A stretch of 64,000 nt of DNA from Notospermus geniculatus (GCA_002633025.1 NMRB01001115.1:26242-90241); one strand, 5' to 3'. Shown: positions 34,065 to 44,337, numbered from the stretch's first letter. Translations and numbers: made by a program. Notes: generated by a model not told the origin, from the sequence alone.

Positions 34065-35075
34065 CCGGTGGCTGCATTTGGTAGACAACGAAGGCAACAG
34101 CGGGCGTGGACATGTCACACACACACAGATTCATGTCTGCGAGATTGGAAGTCGTGTCTGTGATCGAGCTGTGTCGCGGATATAAAACCCACAGAGATGA
34201 GGAAGCAAACTCAGGACGACAGACATGTCCTGCAGAGACGATTTCATTGCGATTCCGTATGCTCTCATTTAGAGTAATTCTAGTCTTGTGTAATTACCCA
34301 CAGAAATTCTCTGCAACAAGTCTTTATTTGCTGGCCTGGTGTTTAAACAAGGGACTCTCTAGGATTTGCACGAGGACAGCTTTTTTCATCTCATTAGATA
34401 TTCCAGTAAAAATGCCAGCGCCCAGACACAATCGATGTCAAAAAATCTGGCTATTAGGCCTAATTGATTCATTTTCCTTCCGCAGTTAACAAACATTTCA
34501 ATTAAACAATGCCATTGTCTGAACGCATTAATGCACAGGTGTTGTTGTTCAAAGTCTCACATGTATTTTGTCCAAGCGATTATTGAATTACAGGATGCAA
34601 TATCGGAAGAGCTTGGCTGAAAGAGAGAACGCTTAGATACATGTGATGTTAAAGCCAGCAGCACACGAGGCAACTTTTCTTGCTCTTCAAGGCCTCCATA
34701 CACTGAATGACAAACGTCGAAATTGGTCACTACAATTGTCCGTTCCAAAATACTTTTTGTGGAAATGTTCCATAAATGTTAAAATCTTCTGACACTTTTG
34801 TGGAGTATTTCAACATGTCGCCACATCAAGTGTTGTCGAACGGACCATAGCAGCGACTAATTTCGACTTTTGTCATTCAGTCTATGGATGCCTTTATGGA
34901 AAGCAGGTAAAGTTGCCCCGTGGCATGTGCGGATTTCAAGCGTTCATTCCTTCTTGCAAGCAACTTTGCTCCGATTAAACATGTTTTGTTTTTATTGCTC
35001 ATTGCATGTGGTGAGGAAGACGCCGTTGCTTTTCACCGCACAGGGGCAATAACTCCTGCTGGTTGCTTTCCACCA
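34065..35075. other. Gene-free stretch
   Basis: No gene recognised. Around 34,640-34,950 there are inverted words (ATACACTGAATGACAAA... and TTTGTCATTCAGTCTATGGA), suggesting a decayed foldback of about 300 bp. Confidence 0.45.
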
Positions 35076-35187
35076 GGGGCCTGTTTTATAAAGTGACTTT
35101 AAGCTAATGGTATACCTTCAAATAAATGGAAAATGCATTTGAAGTTAATGGCACCATTAGCCTAAAGTCACTTTATGAAACAGCCCC
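35076..35187. mobile_element. Foldback MITE, GGGGCCTGTTTTATAAAG termini
   Basis: Left arm GGGGCCTGTTTTATAAAGTG and right arm ending CACTTTATGAAACAGCCCC are inverted, with inner GCCATTAA/TTAATGGC pairing. Ends resemble the GGNCC-ended group at 4.9, 20.3, 27.7, 37.1 and 44.2 kb. Confidence 0.85.
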
Positions 35188-35257
35188 AGATTGCTAGCAA
35201 GCAAGAAACGAAACCTCGTGTGCTGCGAGAATCATAAGGCACAGAGCGTCAAGTTAA

Positions 35258-35462
35258 CCCTTTCACTGCGAAGATACATTCTGTCAAAGGCGAAAATGGG
35301 TGAGAAAAGACTAACCGTCGCTAAACCCTATCAAATAGGTATTCATCGGAAAGCTGTCATCGAGTACTTTCCAATGAATACCTATATGATAGGGTTTCCG
35401 TAATCTATCAGAATCATTCATTAAAATGTTTTTTCATGAAATTACCGCTGGCAGTGAAAGGG
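35258..35462. mobile_element. piggyBac-like MITE
   Basis: CCCTTTCACTGC at the left and GCAGTGAAAGGG at the right are inverted. The left flank is TTAA, the obligate piggyBac target; the right flank is TCTAA, one inserted or changed base from TTAA. A strong inner palindrome (AAACCCTATCAAATAGGTAT / ATACCTATATGATAGGGTTT) fills 35,323-35,397. No transposase. Confidence 0.75.
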
Positions 35463-37109
35463 TCTAATACGTAAAAAAAGAACATGAACAATCATAACTT
35501 TTTAGAAAATGTAAATGTTCATATGGCGACATAAATGCTGCGTATCGCTGTTCGAGTGCCTAGTCATACCGTTATTAAATTCGTCTACAGAAGCATCCGT
35601 CGCGAGATGAGGACTGCTTAGAATGATGCTAAGATGTTCCCGTGAGTTTGTCATGAGCAGCTGAGTGGTGACTAGAAACGGTAGTGTTGGAGGCGCTTGC
35701 ATTCTTCCTCGAAACTTTTCTTTCGTTTGTTCTGCACTGTGTACTGGGATTGTCGCATTTTCTCCTGGTGTCATCAAGCTATGACGTTGGTTTTCCTTTG
35801 ACAAAACCCCAAAACAATATGCTTTGAACGTATTTAAGTGTAGCCTTTCATGAGGCGATGAATCGCCTAAAGCCAACTGCCGCACACTGGAGCTAATCTG
35901 CTGAGCAAAAAGTCATTCGAGACCGTTTGCAGTGTGCGGCAGGCTTTACGGAATACATGTAACATCCTTCCTAAAGGATGTTTACTTGGCGATATTGGGG
36001 TATTTTCTCGATTTTGCCACGGACGTTGAAGGACTGGTCGTAAAAAAAAACTTGAAAGCTTTTGAAAACTTGTAAAGTTGGTTAAAGGTAAACCTATTAA
36101 ACACGAATATGGCTACTTATCCTTTGGCATATACCTGCCGTGCGGGTATCGAACCATTCCGATCCTCCAAACAGATGGTATCATGGTAGATCGATCACTG
36201 AAGGAGGCCAGACATACGAGATACCTTTTCCCAATGGGGCTACGTAGAATTTATTGGCAACTTGAATTGGTATCATACACATCACTTTTACCACTTTGTG
36301 CCTTTAATTAAACCAATGTAGACATTCCTGCCTCTTTACTTGAGCCAATAAAGAGACAGTTTAAACATGTGATAAAGCAAAGAAAATATAGCAAACCAAT
36401 ATCGAAACGATTCAGTACCGAAGGAATCTCTCGACCATCTCGAATCCAGTAGTACCGCTTGAATAAAATCATCCCGAGTCGACGAGTTGCTATTGCCGTA
36501 ATTTGATGGTCAAGTGCGGTGTGCTATTCCTTCAGTGTTTACATGGGAACGGCTATATTACCTTACGATCTATAATGTAATATTGCAATTTTTTCGCACC
36601 TTTTCATCAATTTGGAAATGTTCTAAGAGCACTTTTTAGCGCAATCTAGTTGTGTTGACAGAATCATGAAATTACTCGAATGCTGTTGTCTCCATGGTCA
36701 ATAGCTCCTGGAGGATCGCCGAGTTTTGGAAGTACACGAATGTGTCCAATACAGCGTAAGGTACAATTTTGCCTCCCCACACGACGGAATGAAGCAATTT
36801 CATCGTCCGTAGGCTATGCAATACGTTAACGGAATACCGCAGGCGCTACCGACTTCAGAATTCAATTCTACCGGTGGGATCCGGACCCAACTTCGACTAT
36901 GGTGAACGGACCAATGGGGCAGTCAGCCGCGCTTATTGCCAAAAGATGGCAGCAAAGTTTCAGCGGACCAATACAAAAGAAAATTCTCTTGATTGGTGCT
37001 CAGTCAAGCATGAGTAGGTTTGCTACGCATTCAATTGGTCCATAGTAACACCTATTGGTCAACAGACTGACAGCACCTTCTGTTAGTAGGACTAACACAA
37101 CTAACACAC
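35463..37109. other. Gene-free stretch
   Basis: No gene recognised. The words CCTTTAGGAAGG and GCCGCACACTG/CAGTGTGCGGCAGG near 35,880-35,940 pair as a short foldback. Otherwise AT-rich. Confidence 0.45.
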
Positions 37110-37421
37110 GCCCGTATTTTAGAATGCTCCTCAACGTAAAAGGAGTTCCTCAAGGCTATTGTTCTCAACAGAAGAACAATAGCCTATTAGAATGTTCCTC
37201 AATGTAAAGGAGTTCATCAAGGTTATTGTTCTCAACAGAAGAACAATAGCCTATTAGAATGTTCCTCAATGTAAAGGAGTTCATCAAGGTTATTGTTCTC
37301 AACAGGAGAACAATAGCCTATTAGCATGCTCCTCAATGTAAAGGAGTTCATCAAGGCTATTGTTCTCAACAGGAGAACAATAGCCTTGAGGAACTCCTTT
37401 ACGTTGAGGAATATTCGGGCC
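37110..37421. mobile_element. Foldback MITE with four tandem 67-bp hairpin units
   Basis: Outer ends GCCCGTATTTTAGAATGC and GAATATTCGGGCC match the 4936-5052 element. Inside, a 67-bp unit repeats exactly (starts 37,156, 37,223, 37,290, 37,357). Each unit contains the perfect hairpin GGCTATTGTTCT (or GGTTATTGTTCT), CAACAG, AGAACAATAGCC. The smaller relative at 4.9 kb has only one diverged hairpin, so this copy has expanded internally. Confidence 0.9.
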
Positions 37422-37847
37422 TGTATCTTTCCTGTGCAAAGCAGTGTAGGCTTACGTCAGCCTACATCGGTTGGTTTGTGACTTTCCGTATGTTTCTACA
37501 AAAATTATAAAAGTGCCAAGGATAGCATCTGGCAGAAACGTCTGCGATTGATTACCCGAGTGTCGTAAACGGCTTAATGGTGAGAAGGATGTTCATGTAC
37601 TAACCGTTTAACGCCGTCAATTGTTCATAGAGGCATTGCGGCGTGATGCTGAGATGAGAAATCGACCAGCGATTAGCAACCAATCCTTTTTATGTTGCTG
37701 TTGAGTATTCTGTACTTCTTTGCTGTAGAACAATGGAACATATTGAAGTTTGGTAAAAAAAAGAAAGGATTATCTTTTGAAGTCTTGTTTTTCGTCCGTC
37801 TGCCCTGCACTCGACTTGCCAGTCTCAGTCTCAGTCTCGACTCGAAT

Positions 37848-38831
37848 TTAAGTACAAGTATAAATCTTCTGCTGGTTACAGCGTTTACACTTGCGAGCTG
37901 TCATCTTGAAAAGTAGTTTTACATCCTGTCTGAATTTAGCACTCGATGCTAAATAGATGTAGAAATTGTAGAGATTATTACCTGACGCCACCAACCATAC
38001 GATGATAAAACTAAGTCGCCGTTCAAACTGACGCTCCGGGTTCCAGTCCCCGTGTAGAAGATCCCAATAAATAAAATCCACTGGAAATGCCGTAAGACAA
38101 ATGACAAACATGGTTGACATTGTGACAAGCATTACAATTGTTCCAGTTTCACTTGCCCCACGTTCAGTAGGCCTACCAATGTTTCGCTTGCCGTGTTTCA
38201 GTTTGATGAGTATCGCAGCGTTGGCGGCCACTAGAATGAGAGCGGGTAAGATAACATCGAGGAAAATCCAAATTTGTTCCGTGAATCGTGGAACGCTATG
38301 TATATTGCAAACTTCCAAGAATATGAACAAACCTGTTGGATTAGCTGGATTCTTCACAATGACATAGGCTGGTCTGAACGCGTAGATGATAACATGCGAT
38401 GACACATTGAGGAAAAGAAGTATTTTCGCCTTCGTCCTCGTGCACCAGAGTTTGGCTTTGAGCGGAAAGCAGACGGCAATAAAACGATCAATGGCTAAGA
38501 CCACTGTACACCAGTTTGCTACAGTGTAGAAGAAGTATGTACAGAATACGTAAGCCCTGCAAATCACACCCGCTATGGGTAGAAGCAACTGCGGCCACCC
38601 TATGAACATCATCGGCCAAAAAAGATCCGTACTTGCTAAGATATCTGCAACGGCCAGTACCTTGAAATTGTGTGAGACAACAGAACTTCTGTCACGCGTG
38701 AAGTGAATCGTTAGGAATATCAGTAAGTTGCCAGTGAATCCGACCAAGAACGGAATCGGTGGGGAATATATAAAACACGCCCTAAATAAACTGATTTGGA
38801 AGTCAGTGAAGTTCTCCTGGCCAGTTTTCAT
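37848..38831 (-). CDS. Class A (rhodopsin-like) GPCR, probable peptide-type receptor, intronless
   Basis: A 327-residue seven-transmembrane receptor of the plasma membrane, expected to signal through G proteins. Visible marks: N-glycosylation site NFT (7-9), TM1 GN (34-35), TM2 LAVAD (59-63), disulfide cysteines C91 and C175, DRF (115-117) in place of DRY, then AVCFPLKAKLWCT, TM5 proline P196, TM6 FP (249-250), TM7 NFYIY (289-293) in place of NPxxY, and FR (300-301) opening helix 8. C315 and C318 could be palmitoylated. The PLKA...CT...AK loop and NFxxY resemble FMRFamide/GPR139/GPR142-type receptors; the ligand is unknown. TM4 lacks the usual tryptophan, and TM6 has CLTAFP rather than CWxP. 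The start is the first ATG after an in-frame TAA nine bases upstream, with A at -3. The frame is complete in one exon, ordinary for class A receptors. No AATAAA was seen just downstream. Confidence 0.9.
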   Translation of the reverse strand: MKTGQENFTDFQISLFRACFIYSPPIPFLVGFTGNLLIFLTIHFTRDRSSVVSHNFKVLAVADILASTDLFWPMMFIGWPQLLLPIAGVICRAYVFCTYFFYTVANWCTVVLAIDRFIAVCFPLKAKLWCTRTKAKILLFLNVSSHVIIYAFRPAYVIVKNPANPTGLFIFLEVCNIHSVPRFTEQIWIFLDVILPALILVAANAAILIKLKHGKRNIGRPTERGASETGTIVMLVTMSTMFVICLTAFPVDFIYWDLLHGDWNPERQFERRLSFIIVWLVASGNNLYNFYIYLASSAKFRQDVKLLFKMTARKCKRCNQQKIYTCT

Positions 38832-38871
38832 GGTGTTTTAATGCACCAACAAGTTTAGGAGTATCCGTTAT

Positions 38872-39285
38872 CCTTGTATAGGCCCTGAAGATTTTCCATT
38901 ATTTGAGAGAACGATGTCTCACTGCGTGTAGGCTCATAACGATTACCCATTATCTAGAAGAGAACGATGTCTCACTCCTTGTAGGCTCCTAAAGATCATC
39001 CATTATCCGAGAGAACGAGGTTTCACTCGTTTGTAGGCCCATAACGATCATCCGTTATTGGAGAGAACGATGTCTTACTCCTTGTAAGCCCCTAACGATC
39101 ATCCGTTATTGGAGAGAACGATGTCTTACTCCTTGTAGGCCCCTAACGATCATCCGTTATCGGAGAGAACGATGTCTCATTCCTTGTAGACCCATTACGA
39201 TAAACTGAGAAAACGATGTCTCACTCCTTGTAAGCCCCTAACGATCATCCATTTTCTTTGAGAAGGATGTCACTCCTTATAGTGA
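38872..39285. repeat. 51-bp minisatellite just upstream of the GPCR start
   Basis: Eight units marked by GAGAGAACGATGTCTCACTC at about 38,905, 38,957, 39,010, 39,061, 39,112, 39,163, 39,207 and 39,257. The central ones are regular 51-mers and the outer ones diverged. It begins about 41 bp upstream of the receptor ATG, so it occupies the 5' UTR or promoter position of that gene. Confidence 0.93.
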
Positions 39286-39900
39286 CAATGGTCAATCAGA
39301 TATCTTGTTCAGATGAGGCTGATATTCTCTTCACACAGCAAAAAGCACAAATCCGTCCACTTGGCTGAAGTGTCCATCGGCTGCAAATTCCACCATCTTT
39401 CCTCACTTACAAGTGTCTTGCAGTAGCCTGCCACCTGTTTTAGGTAACATGCAAGTTCGACACGGTGGATACGCTTTGTTGTACCAACCGTGTAGTTTGA
39501 TAACTAGTCACATCTCTCACCGTATTGTCATGATTTGCCTCCTTTCTTGTCGGACACACGGAGTAAAACTCGAGTCTCTATGCTTCGTATTGGTTGTGCT
39601 AATGAATGTGTGCTCTCTAACCACGGGCGTTAAATCAGAAATCAAATACAAATACCAAAACGCCGAATGATAGAAAAAATAATATCGACTCCTACCGCCT
39701 GATTCCTTGGGGTACGTTCGACCTAGGATTTGCCAATTGAGGAAAGTAACATCATGAGCCTGGTTTATTTGTTGGCAAATAAATCATTAGTTTACCATCA
39801 CAGCGTACGCCCAAATGCCAATGATACGGTGTACGATGGATGACCTCGCAGACATGAATCAGTAGTGTGCTGCATGAAACCATCTTTCGGCCTCAGTGGG
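39286..39900. other. Gene-free stretch
   Basis: No gene or repeat recognised. It could hold upstream regulatory sequence of the GPCR, but no motif stands out. Confidence 0.4.
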
Positions 39901-40112
39901 CAGCACACCATGCGAGGTGAGGGCGATATCACAAGCGATATATGACCGCCACCGCGGATCTTCTCACCAGCTACCGCAGACTAGGCATTATGATCGGTTT
40001 TGGGATTGTTTGACAATGGACGAACATCGCTGGCGAGAAGATTCCACGCATCGCTGTCCAGCGCACACCTGGCGTCAACAGCCGATTGCTTGTGATATCG
40101 TCTGGTGTGCTG
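39901..40112. mobile_element. Foldback MITE, CAGCACACCA termini
   Basis: Left CAGCACACCATGCGAGG... and right ...TGGTGTGCTG are inverted, with inner GATATCACAAGC pairing with GCTTGTGATATC. A relic with CTGCACACCAGGCGAGATGC is at about 57,929-57,995. The 75-codon frame across it is an artefact. Confidence 0.75.
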
Positions 40113-40484
40113 CTGGCTTATAATATGGAAAGACCAAGAGAAAGGCTCAGAACGCAACAGCGGTTTCAGGTGTTTCTACATAATGACAGCACCTGACAGA
40201 CCTTCTTGTGTTGCAAGCAACAACAAACACTTGTGATCGCGAATTCCCCGTTGCATCGGCGCTACATCTTTATATTCAGGTGACAAAACTGCTTCCTATT
40301 TAAGATATTCATGGTTATTTTATGAGCACTTGGACAAAATGGATTCACCTTTTGATATTCAATCCTTGCTAACATAAGTGTTATGCCTGTCTTTTTCAGG
40401 TTAATCGGTTTGTGGCTGGTCTCTTGAAGAGAATAACCACGGGGTAAGACAGTCAGTTACATTTACCTTACAGCTACGTTGCTA

Positions 40485-40761
40485 GGCTGGTTCCCGGTCC
40501 CAACATAGCTGAAGGATTAAGGGACCGGTATTGCCTGATGTAACGACGCAGTTGATTGGCTAGCTCTTTTTGATTTTGAATTTGTAACGTCGCAGTTGAT
40601 TGGTTAGCTATTTTGGGATATGAGGTAAGCTCTTTCTCAGTACTGAGGAGATCTTCTGTGACGTCGTTTCTATTTTTAACATGGCAGCTTTCTGCCATGT
40701 AATGGCCGCCCAAAACCGGTCCCTTTCTCTCCGCGAGCTATGTAGGGACCGGGTACCAGTC
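40485..40761. mobile_element. Foldback MITE, GGCTGGTTCCCGGTCCC termini
   Basis: Left GGCTGGTTCCCGGTCCCAAC / ATAGCT is inverted at the right as AGCTATGTAGGGACCGGGTA / CCAGTC. Inside, about 26 bp (TAACGACGCAGTTGATTGGC) is directly repeated at 40,541 and 40,585 with few changes. Confidence 0.82.
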
Positions 40762-41000
40762 TACTACGTTGCTTTAAATCATGGCCGTCCTAGAATTTCG
40801 TCTTCATGCAGCCCAGATGACACGTTTCATGCTCCTTACGATCGTTTTTTATTGCCCACATCGTGACACGTTGCATCACATCGTAGTGAACTCATCTTGT
40901 CAACTCTGTTCAAGAAGCAATAATTTTTTTGCCATACCGGTACCGGAACATCAAACCTGTTTGATTCTAGGCAAGATACCAAAGCATTGGTTGAGCATAC

Positions 41001-41162
41001 TGGTCTGCGAGGAAGTATGAATTAGGTATTCAAGCCAATTCATACTTCCTCGCCGACCTGTAGTCGAGTGGAAAATGCTTTGTTATTTTTCGCCACGCTG
41101 GTTCCAAAAAAAGCATTTTCTGTTCCGCAAACTTGTCGGCACGGAAGTATGAATTGGCCATT
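41001..41162. mobile_element. Foldback cluster related to the TTCATACT family
   Basis: Three copies of a CGAGGAAGTATGAATT-type arm: 41,004-41,030 forward, 41,034-41,070 inverted (AATTCATACTTCCTCGCCGA), and 41,130-41,162 forward. The first two make a tight hairpin. The same terminal word occurs in the composite element at 1,851-2,261 and near 6,385. Confidence 0.75.
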
Positions 41163-42674
41163 GTGTTGATCGTTCGGAAAAGAATGCTATTGTTCCCTAT
41201 TTTGTTCGGAAAATGCTATTGTTCTCCTGTTTCCATTGTTATTGGTCATGGGATGGCAGAATCGGAGGAAGTTAGAACCACGCCTTACTAGTGATACAAA
41301 GAGCACATCTTTCACCAAGATAATAAATATGACATTTTCATGAGATGAGGATCACATGTTGGTATTGTGTCGTGTCTCTGTCCGTTGATTCCATTTTTAT
41401 GAAAAATATCATAGTTTTCAATATCTTTGTCATTCGGTCCGTTTATTGCCACGAAGTCTCAGTTTCCAATTAAAGGGAAACAAATAATAAAATTTGTTTA
41501 TTGTCAACAATAAGTAATCATTAGAGTTCAACTCAAGAATTAATTATCTTGGGCGAGGCCATTGCTCCGGTGTACAGTCATGTGCAGAGGCGAGTTACAG
41601 TGTCATTCACTGTCAATTTTCCACTTTGACGATGGCAATTAAGTTTCAATCATCGACTACTTCACTGATTCAACCTGATATACTCTTGTTGACATAGGCA
41701 CATCCGATGCAACACAGCCTCCGTTTTGGTAAATGCCTGATCGGGGTGGATCGAGGTTGATGCTGGATTGATGCCTGATTTAACTTGTTACCCTACCATT
41801 TGTCACACATTAAGCATTTAATTAGCTCTATAGACAATATGGGGCGAAGTGCAGTAGGAGGAAACCGGAGTGCCCGTTGAAAACTGCACTGTCAAAGATA
41901 GCTGCCCTCTCTATCACACGAAATACAGCTTCGACTCGGAAATGGTGAAAGCACCGAAGTTTCCCTTGCACCAATCTGACGACCCTTTCTTTAGTGGTGT
42001 GGTGCCGCAGACCCTAGTGGAGATTTAGGCCAAGACCTTTATCCACAACTTCCCCATCTGACGGTAAATCAGGTTCCTTTGTGCAGAACTCGTGACAGAG
42101 CGATCAATTCACCAGAGCAGCAACAACATACTTTATGACTTTATTCAAGTTCTCTCAACAACTATCCCACCAGCCTGAGCACCCATTACGAGGCAATAAT
42201 AATGACAAACACCACAAAATCGGTCAGTTGCATACGAATTGGGTATTTCAAACAGCTCTTTTTTACTCAACAACTGTTGAATACGATTGCTATGTGCCAA
42301 GGTCAGCAAAAAGTAGTTCTGAAACACACAACTCAGCGTCGGTGGTGGCGGCGGAGTTGTGTATAGAGTGATGATAGTAAATACATTTTCATGAATTCAA
42401 TACATTTCTTTTCTGTTGTCTTCTAACTTCCCTAACCTTGAAACATGGAAGACTTCTCCTCCTGCAACAAAAAGCTGGGTGGCTACCCACATCCTCCAGC
42501 TGAGGGGATGGAGGTGGTCGCACCGAGTGCCAGCTTGAGGGGGTGGGGATACTCTTATTGCCAGCTGGAGGGGGTGGGGATCATGAATTGACTGATCCAG
42601 CCAGAGGGGGCCTTTTGAAAAGGCAAGGAACACACATGGTGTATATATGGCCAGTTGGGGGAGTGACCCCCCCC
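41163..42674. other. Gene-free stretch
   Basis: No gene recognised. Close to the gap, CCAGCT(G/T)GAGGGGGTGGGGAT is present twice (about 42,529 and 42,560). Confidence 0.4.
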
Positions 42675-42807
42675 NNNNNNNNNNNNNNNNNNNNNNNNNN
42701 NNNNNNNNNNNNNNNNNNNNNNNNNNNNNNNNNNNNNNNNNNNNNNNNNNNNNNNNNNNNNNNNNNNNNNNNNNNNNNNNNNNNNNNNNNNNNNNNNNNN
42801 NNNNNNN
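42675..42807. other. Assembly gap (133 N) between a C run and a G run
   Basis: The known sequence ends in a run of C on the left and resumes with a run of G on the right, as expected where a G-rich strand or a large hairpin blocked sequencing. Predicted open frames crossing the Ns are meaningless. Confidence 0.98.
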
Positions 42808-42968
42808 GGGGGGGGGGGTCCTTTTGTGATCAACCAATAGAATATCTTTATTTCTATCTGATGATTGGAGGATACCTTTTATGCAAATAGGAAAGCCAAC
42901 GCACTCGCCTCCCAACTTTAAACTCCATGCGTAGATTCATTTGTTCAAAGCAGATGAATTAACTTTGA

Positions 42969-43125
42969 CTACTTCTATTATTCCCCCTGGAAAATAACTT
43001 CATCTATATTGCCGACTGGTTGTCAAAATTAAAATTAAAATTACTTCATCACCTCGGGTCAGACGTGGTCGGCGTACTAATCCGATTAGCACCACGTTTG
43101 TGATCCTACTATAATCAAAGAAATT
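42969..43125. repeat. Dispersed repeat S, copy 1 (no micro-palindrome)
   Basis: CTGGAAAATAACTTCATC... GTTGTCAAAATTAAAATTAA ... GTACTAATCCGATTAGCACC ... ATAATCAAAG. It aligns with 43,940-44,115 but has no CATGGAGG palindrome before TAATCAAA. Confidence 0.65.
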
Positions 43126-43684
43126 AATACTACGGTGTTTCGCCAGTACCCCAGCGGTTCCTGGCTACAGTACTGTTACACGCCAACCAACCACTGGCAC
43201 GGTTGGTCGCAGAACGTGAAAATGAACAATAGGTGGCACTTCACTGCCCTTGAGTGAGATTGTCCAATGACAGGCCGTTATCGGACTGTTTTAGCCAAAG
43301 GAAACGTAAGACACACTTTTTGATTGGCTCAAACAGCCGATACTGTATTTGACCCTCTATGCGTTCTGAGTTCGGGCATCGTGAATGATCAACGTCTACT
43401 TCTGTTAGAATATGTCGGCATGGCGGCATAGATACATCAAAACCATCTATTTATGATCTATTTATGATGGCAGAAAACGCTCTCGCAGCGAGCCATTTTT
43501 ATAGCCACGGCGACAGCTTTTAATCTTACTCGGTCAGTCATAAACACCATCAGACCTTGATCAGATACAGGAAGCTAACTGTCAATCTCTCAATATACGA
43601 TTATTTCAAATTCAATATCAATATAAGAGGGAACGTAAACTCAGAAACAGAGATCAACATCTAGGCCTACACAGTCGTCTATAA

Positions 43685-43820
43685 ACACGTGATCGTTCGA
43701 AAAGCAGCCGATGAAAAAACGCGTTTTGATTGGTTGAAAAAACCGTTTATTGCTCTTTTGTTGAATGAGAGCGACCAATGAACGCCATGTTTTTCATCGA
43801 CTGCTTCTTCATCGAAAGAA
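43685..43820. mobile_element. Foldback MITE, CACGTGAT...GATGAAAAA type, copy 1
   Basis: Left CACGTGATCGTTCGAAAAGC then AGCCGATGAAAAAACGCG; the right arm is the approximate complement (TTTTTCATCGACTGCTTC). The centre GCTCTTTTGTTGAATG is shared with the copy at 55,472-55,614. Confidence 0.8.
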
Positions 43821-43939
43821 TTTTGCCGTTTGTTTGATAGGTCGTCTCGGGTGTGTTTGGCAACAAATTGTGAATACCGCCATGGCAGATGCCACTCGGG
43901 CTGAACTCGTTTAGCACGCATGGAATGTCGTGTCATTTA

Positions 43940-44115
43940 GTTTTTTCATCCCGCCAGGAAAATTACTTCATGCATATTGACAATCGACTAGTTGTCAAAA
44001 TTACTTTAGCACCTTGGGTTCGCGCGTGGGTCGGCATACTAATCCGAATTAGCATCACGTTAGTGGTACAACCATGGAGGTATAAAATACCTCCATGGTA
44101 CAACTAATCAAAACT
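43940..44115. repeat. Dispersed repeat S, copy 2 (with micro-palindrome)
   Basis: Aligns with 42,969-43,125 through CAGGAAAATTACTTCATGC, GTTGTCAAAATTACTTTAGC and GGCATACTAATCCGAATTAG. It is interrupted before TAATCAAAAC by the insertion at 44,073-44,097. Confidence 0.65.
44073..44097. mobile_element. Micro-palindrome insertion, copy 4
   Basis: A perfect 25-bp hairpin: CATGGAGGTAT, AAA, ATACCTCCATG. Flanked by perfect direct repeats GTACAAC (44,066-44,072 and 44,098-44,104), or 8 bp (GGTACAAC) if the last G is counted as target. The sister repeat at 43,100 lacks it. Confidence 0.8.
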
Positions 44116-44218
44116 TGGAACACAACGTGATGGTTTGTTCCGATATACTGTAGTTCTTTGCTCCGAAGAGAGATTTTCGGACGCGCCCTTATATGGTTCT
44201 CTCGGTGGAAAATACAAA

Positions 44219-44337
44219 GGACCGTATTCTAGAAGTTTCCTTTAACTCTAAGGTTTACCTTTAGCTATTGTTTGCAGGGCAGAATACAAAAGCGTAAAGT
44301 GGACATTAGAGTTAAGGAGGCTTCTAGAATACGGACC
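44219..44337. mobile_element. Foldback MITE, GGACCGTATTCTAGAAG termini
   Basis: Left GGACCGTATTCTAGAAG and right CTTCTAGAATACGGACC, with inner TTAACTCTAA pairing. GGACC appears in the same orientation on both sides, so the outer five bases may be target sequence. Confidence 0.88.

Noticed and set aside
42397-42915. Open frames across the N gap
   Set aside because: They exist only because Ns carry no stop codons.
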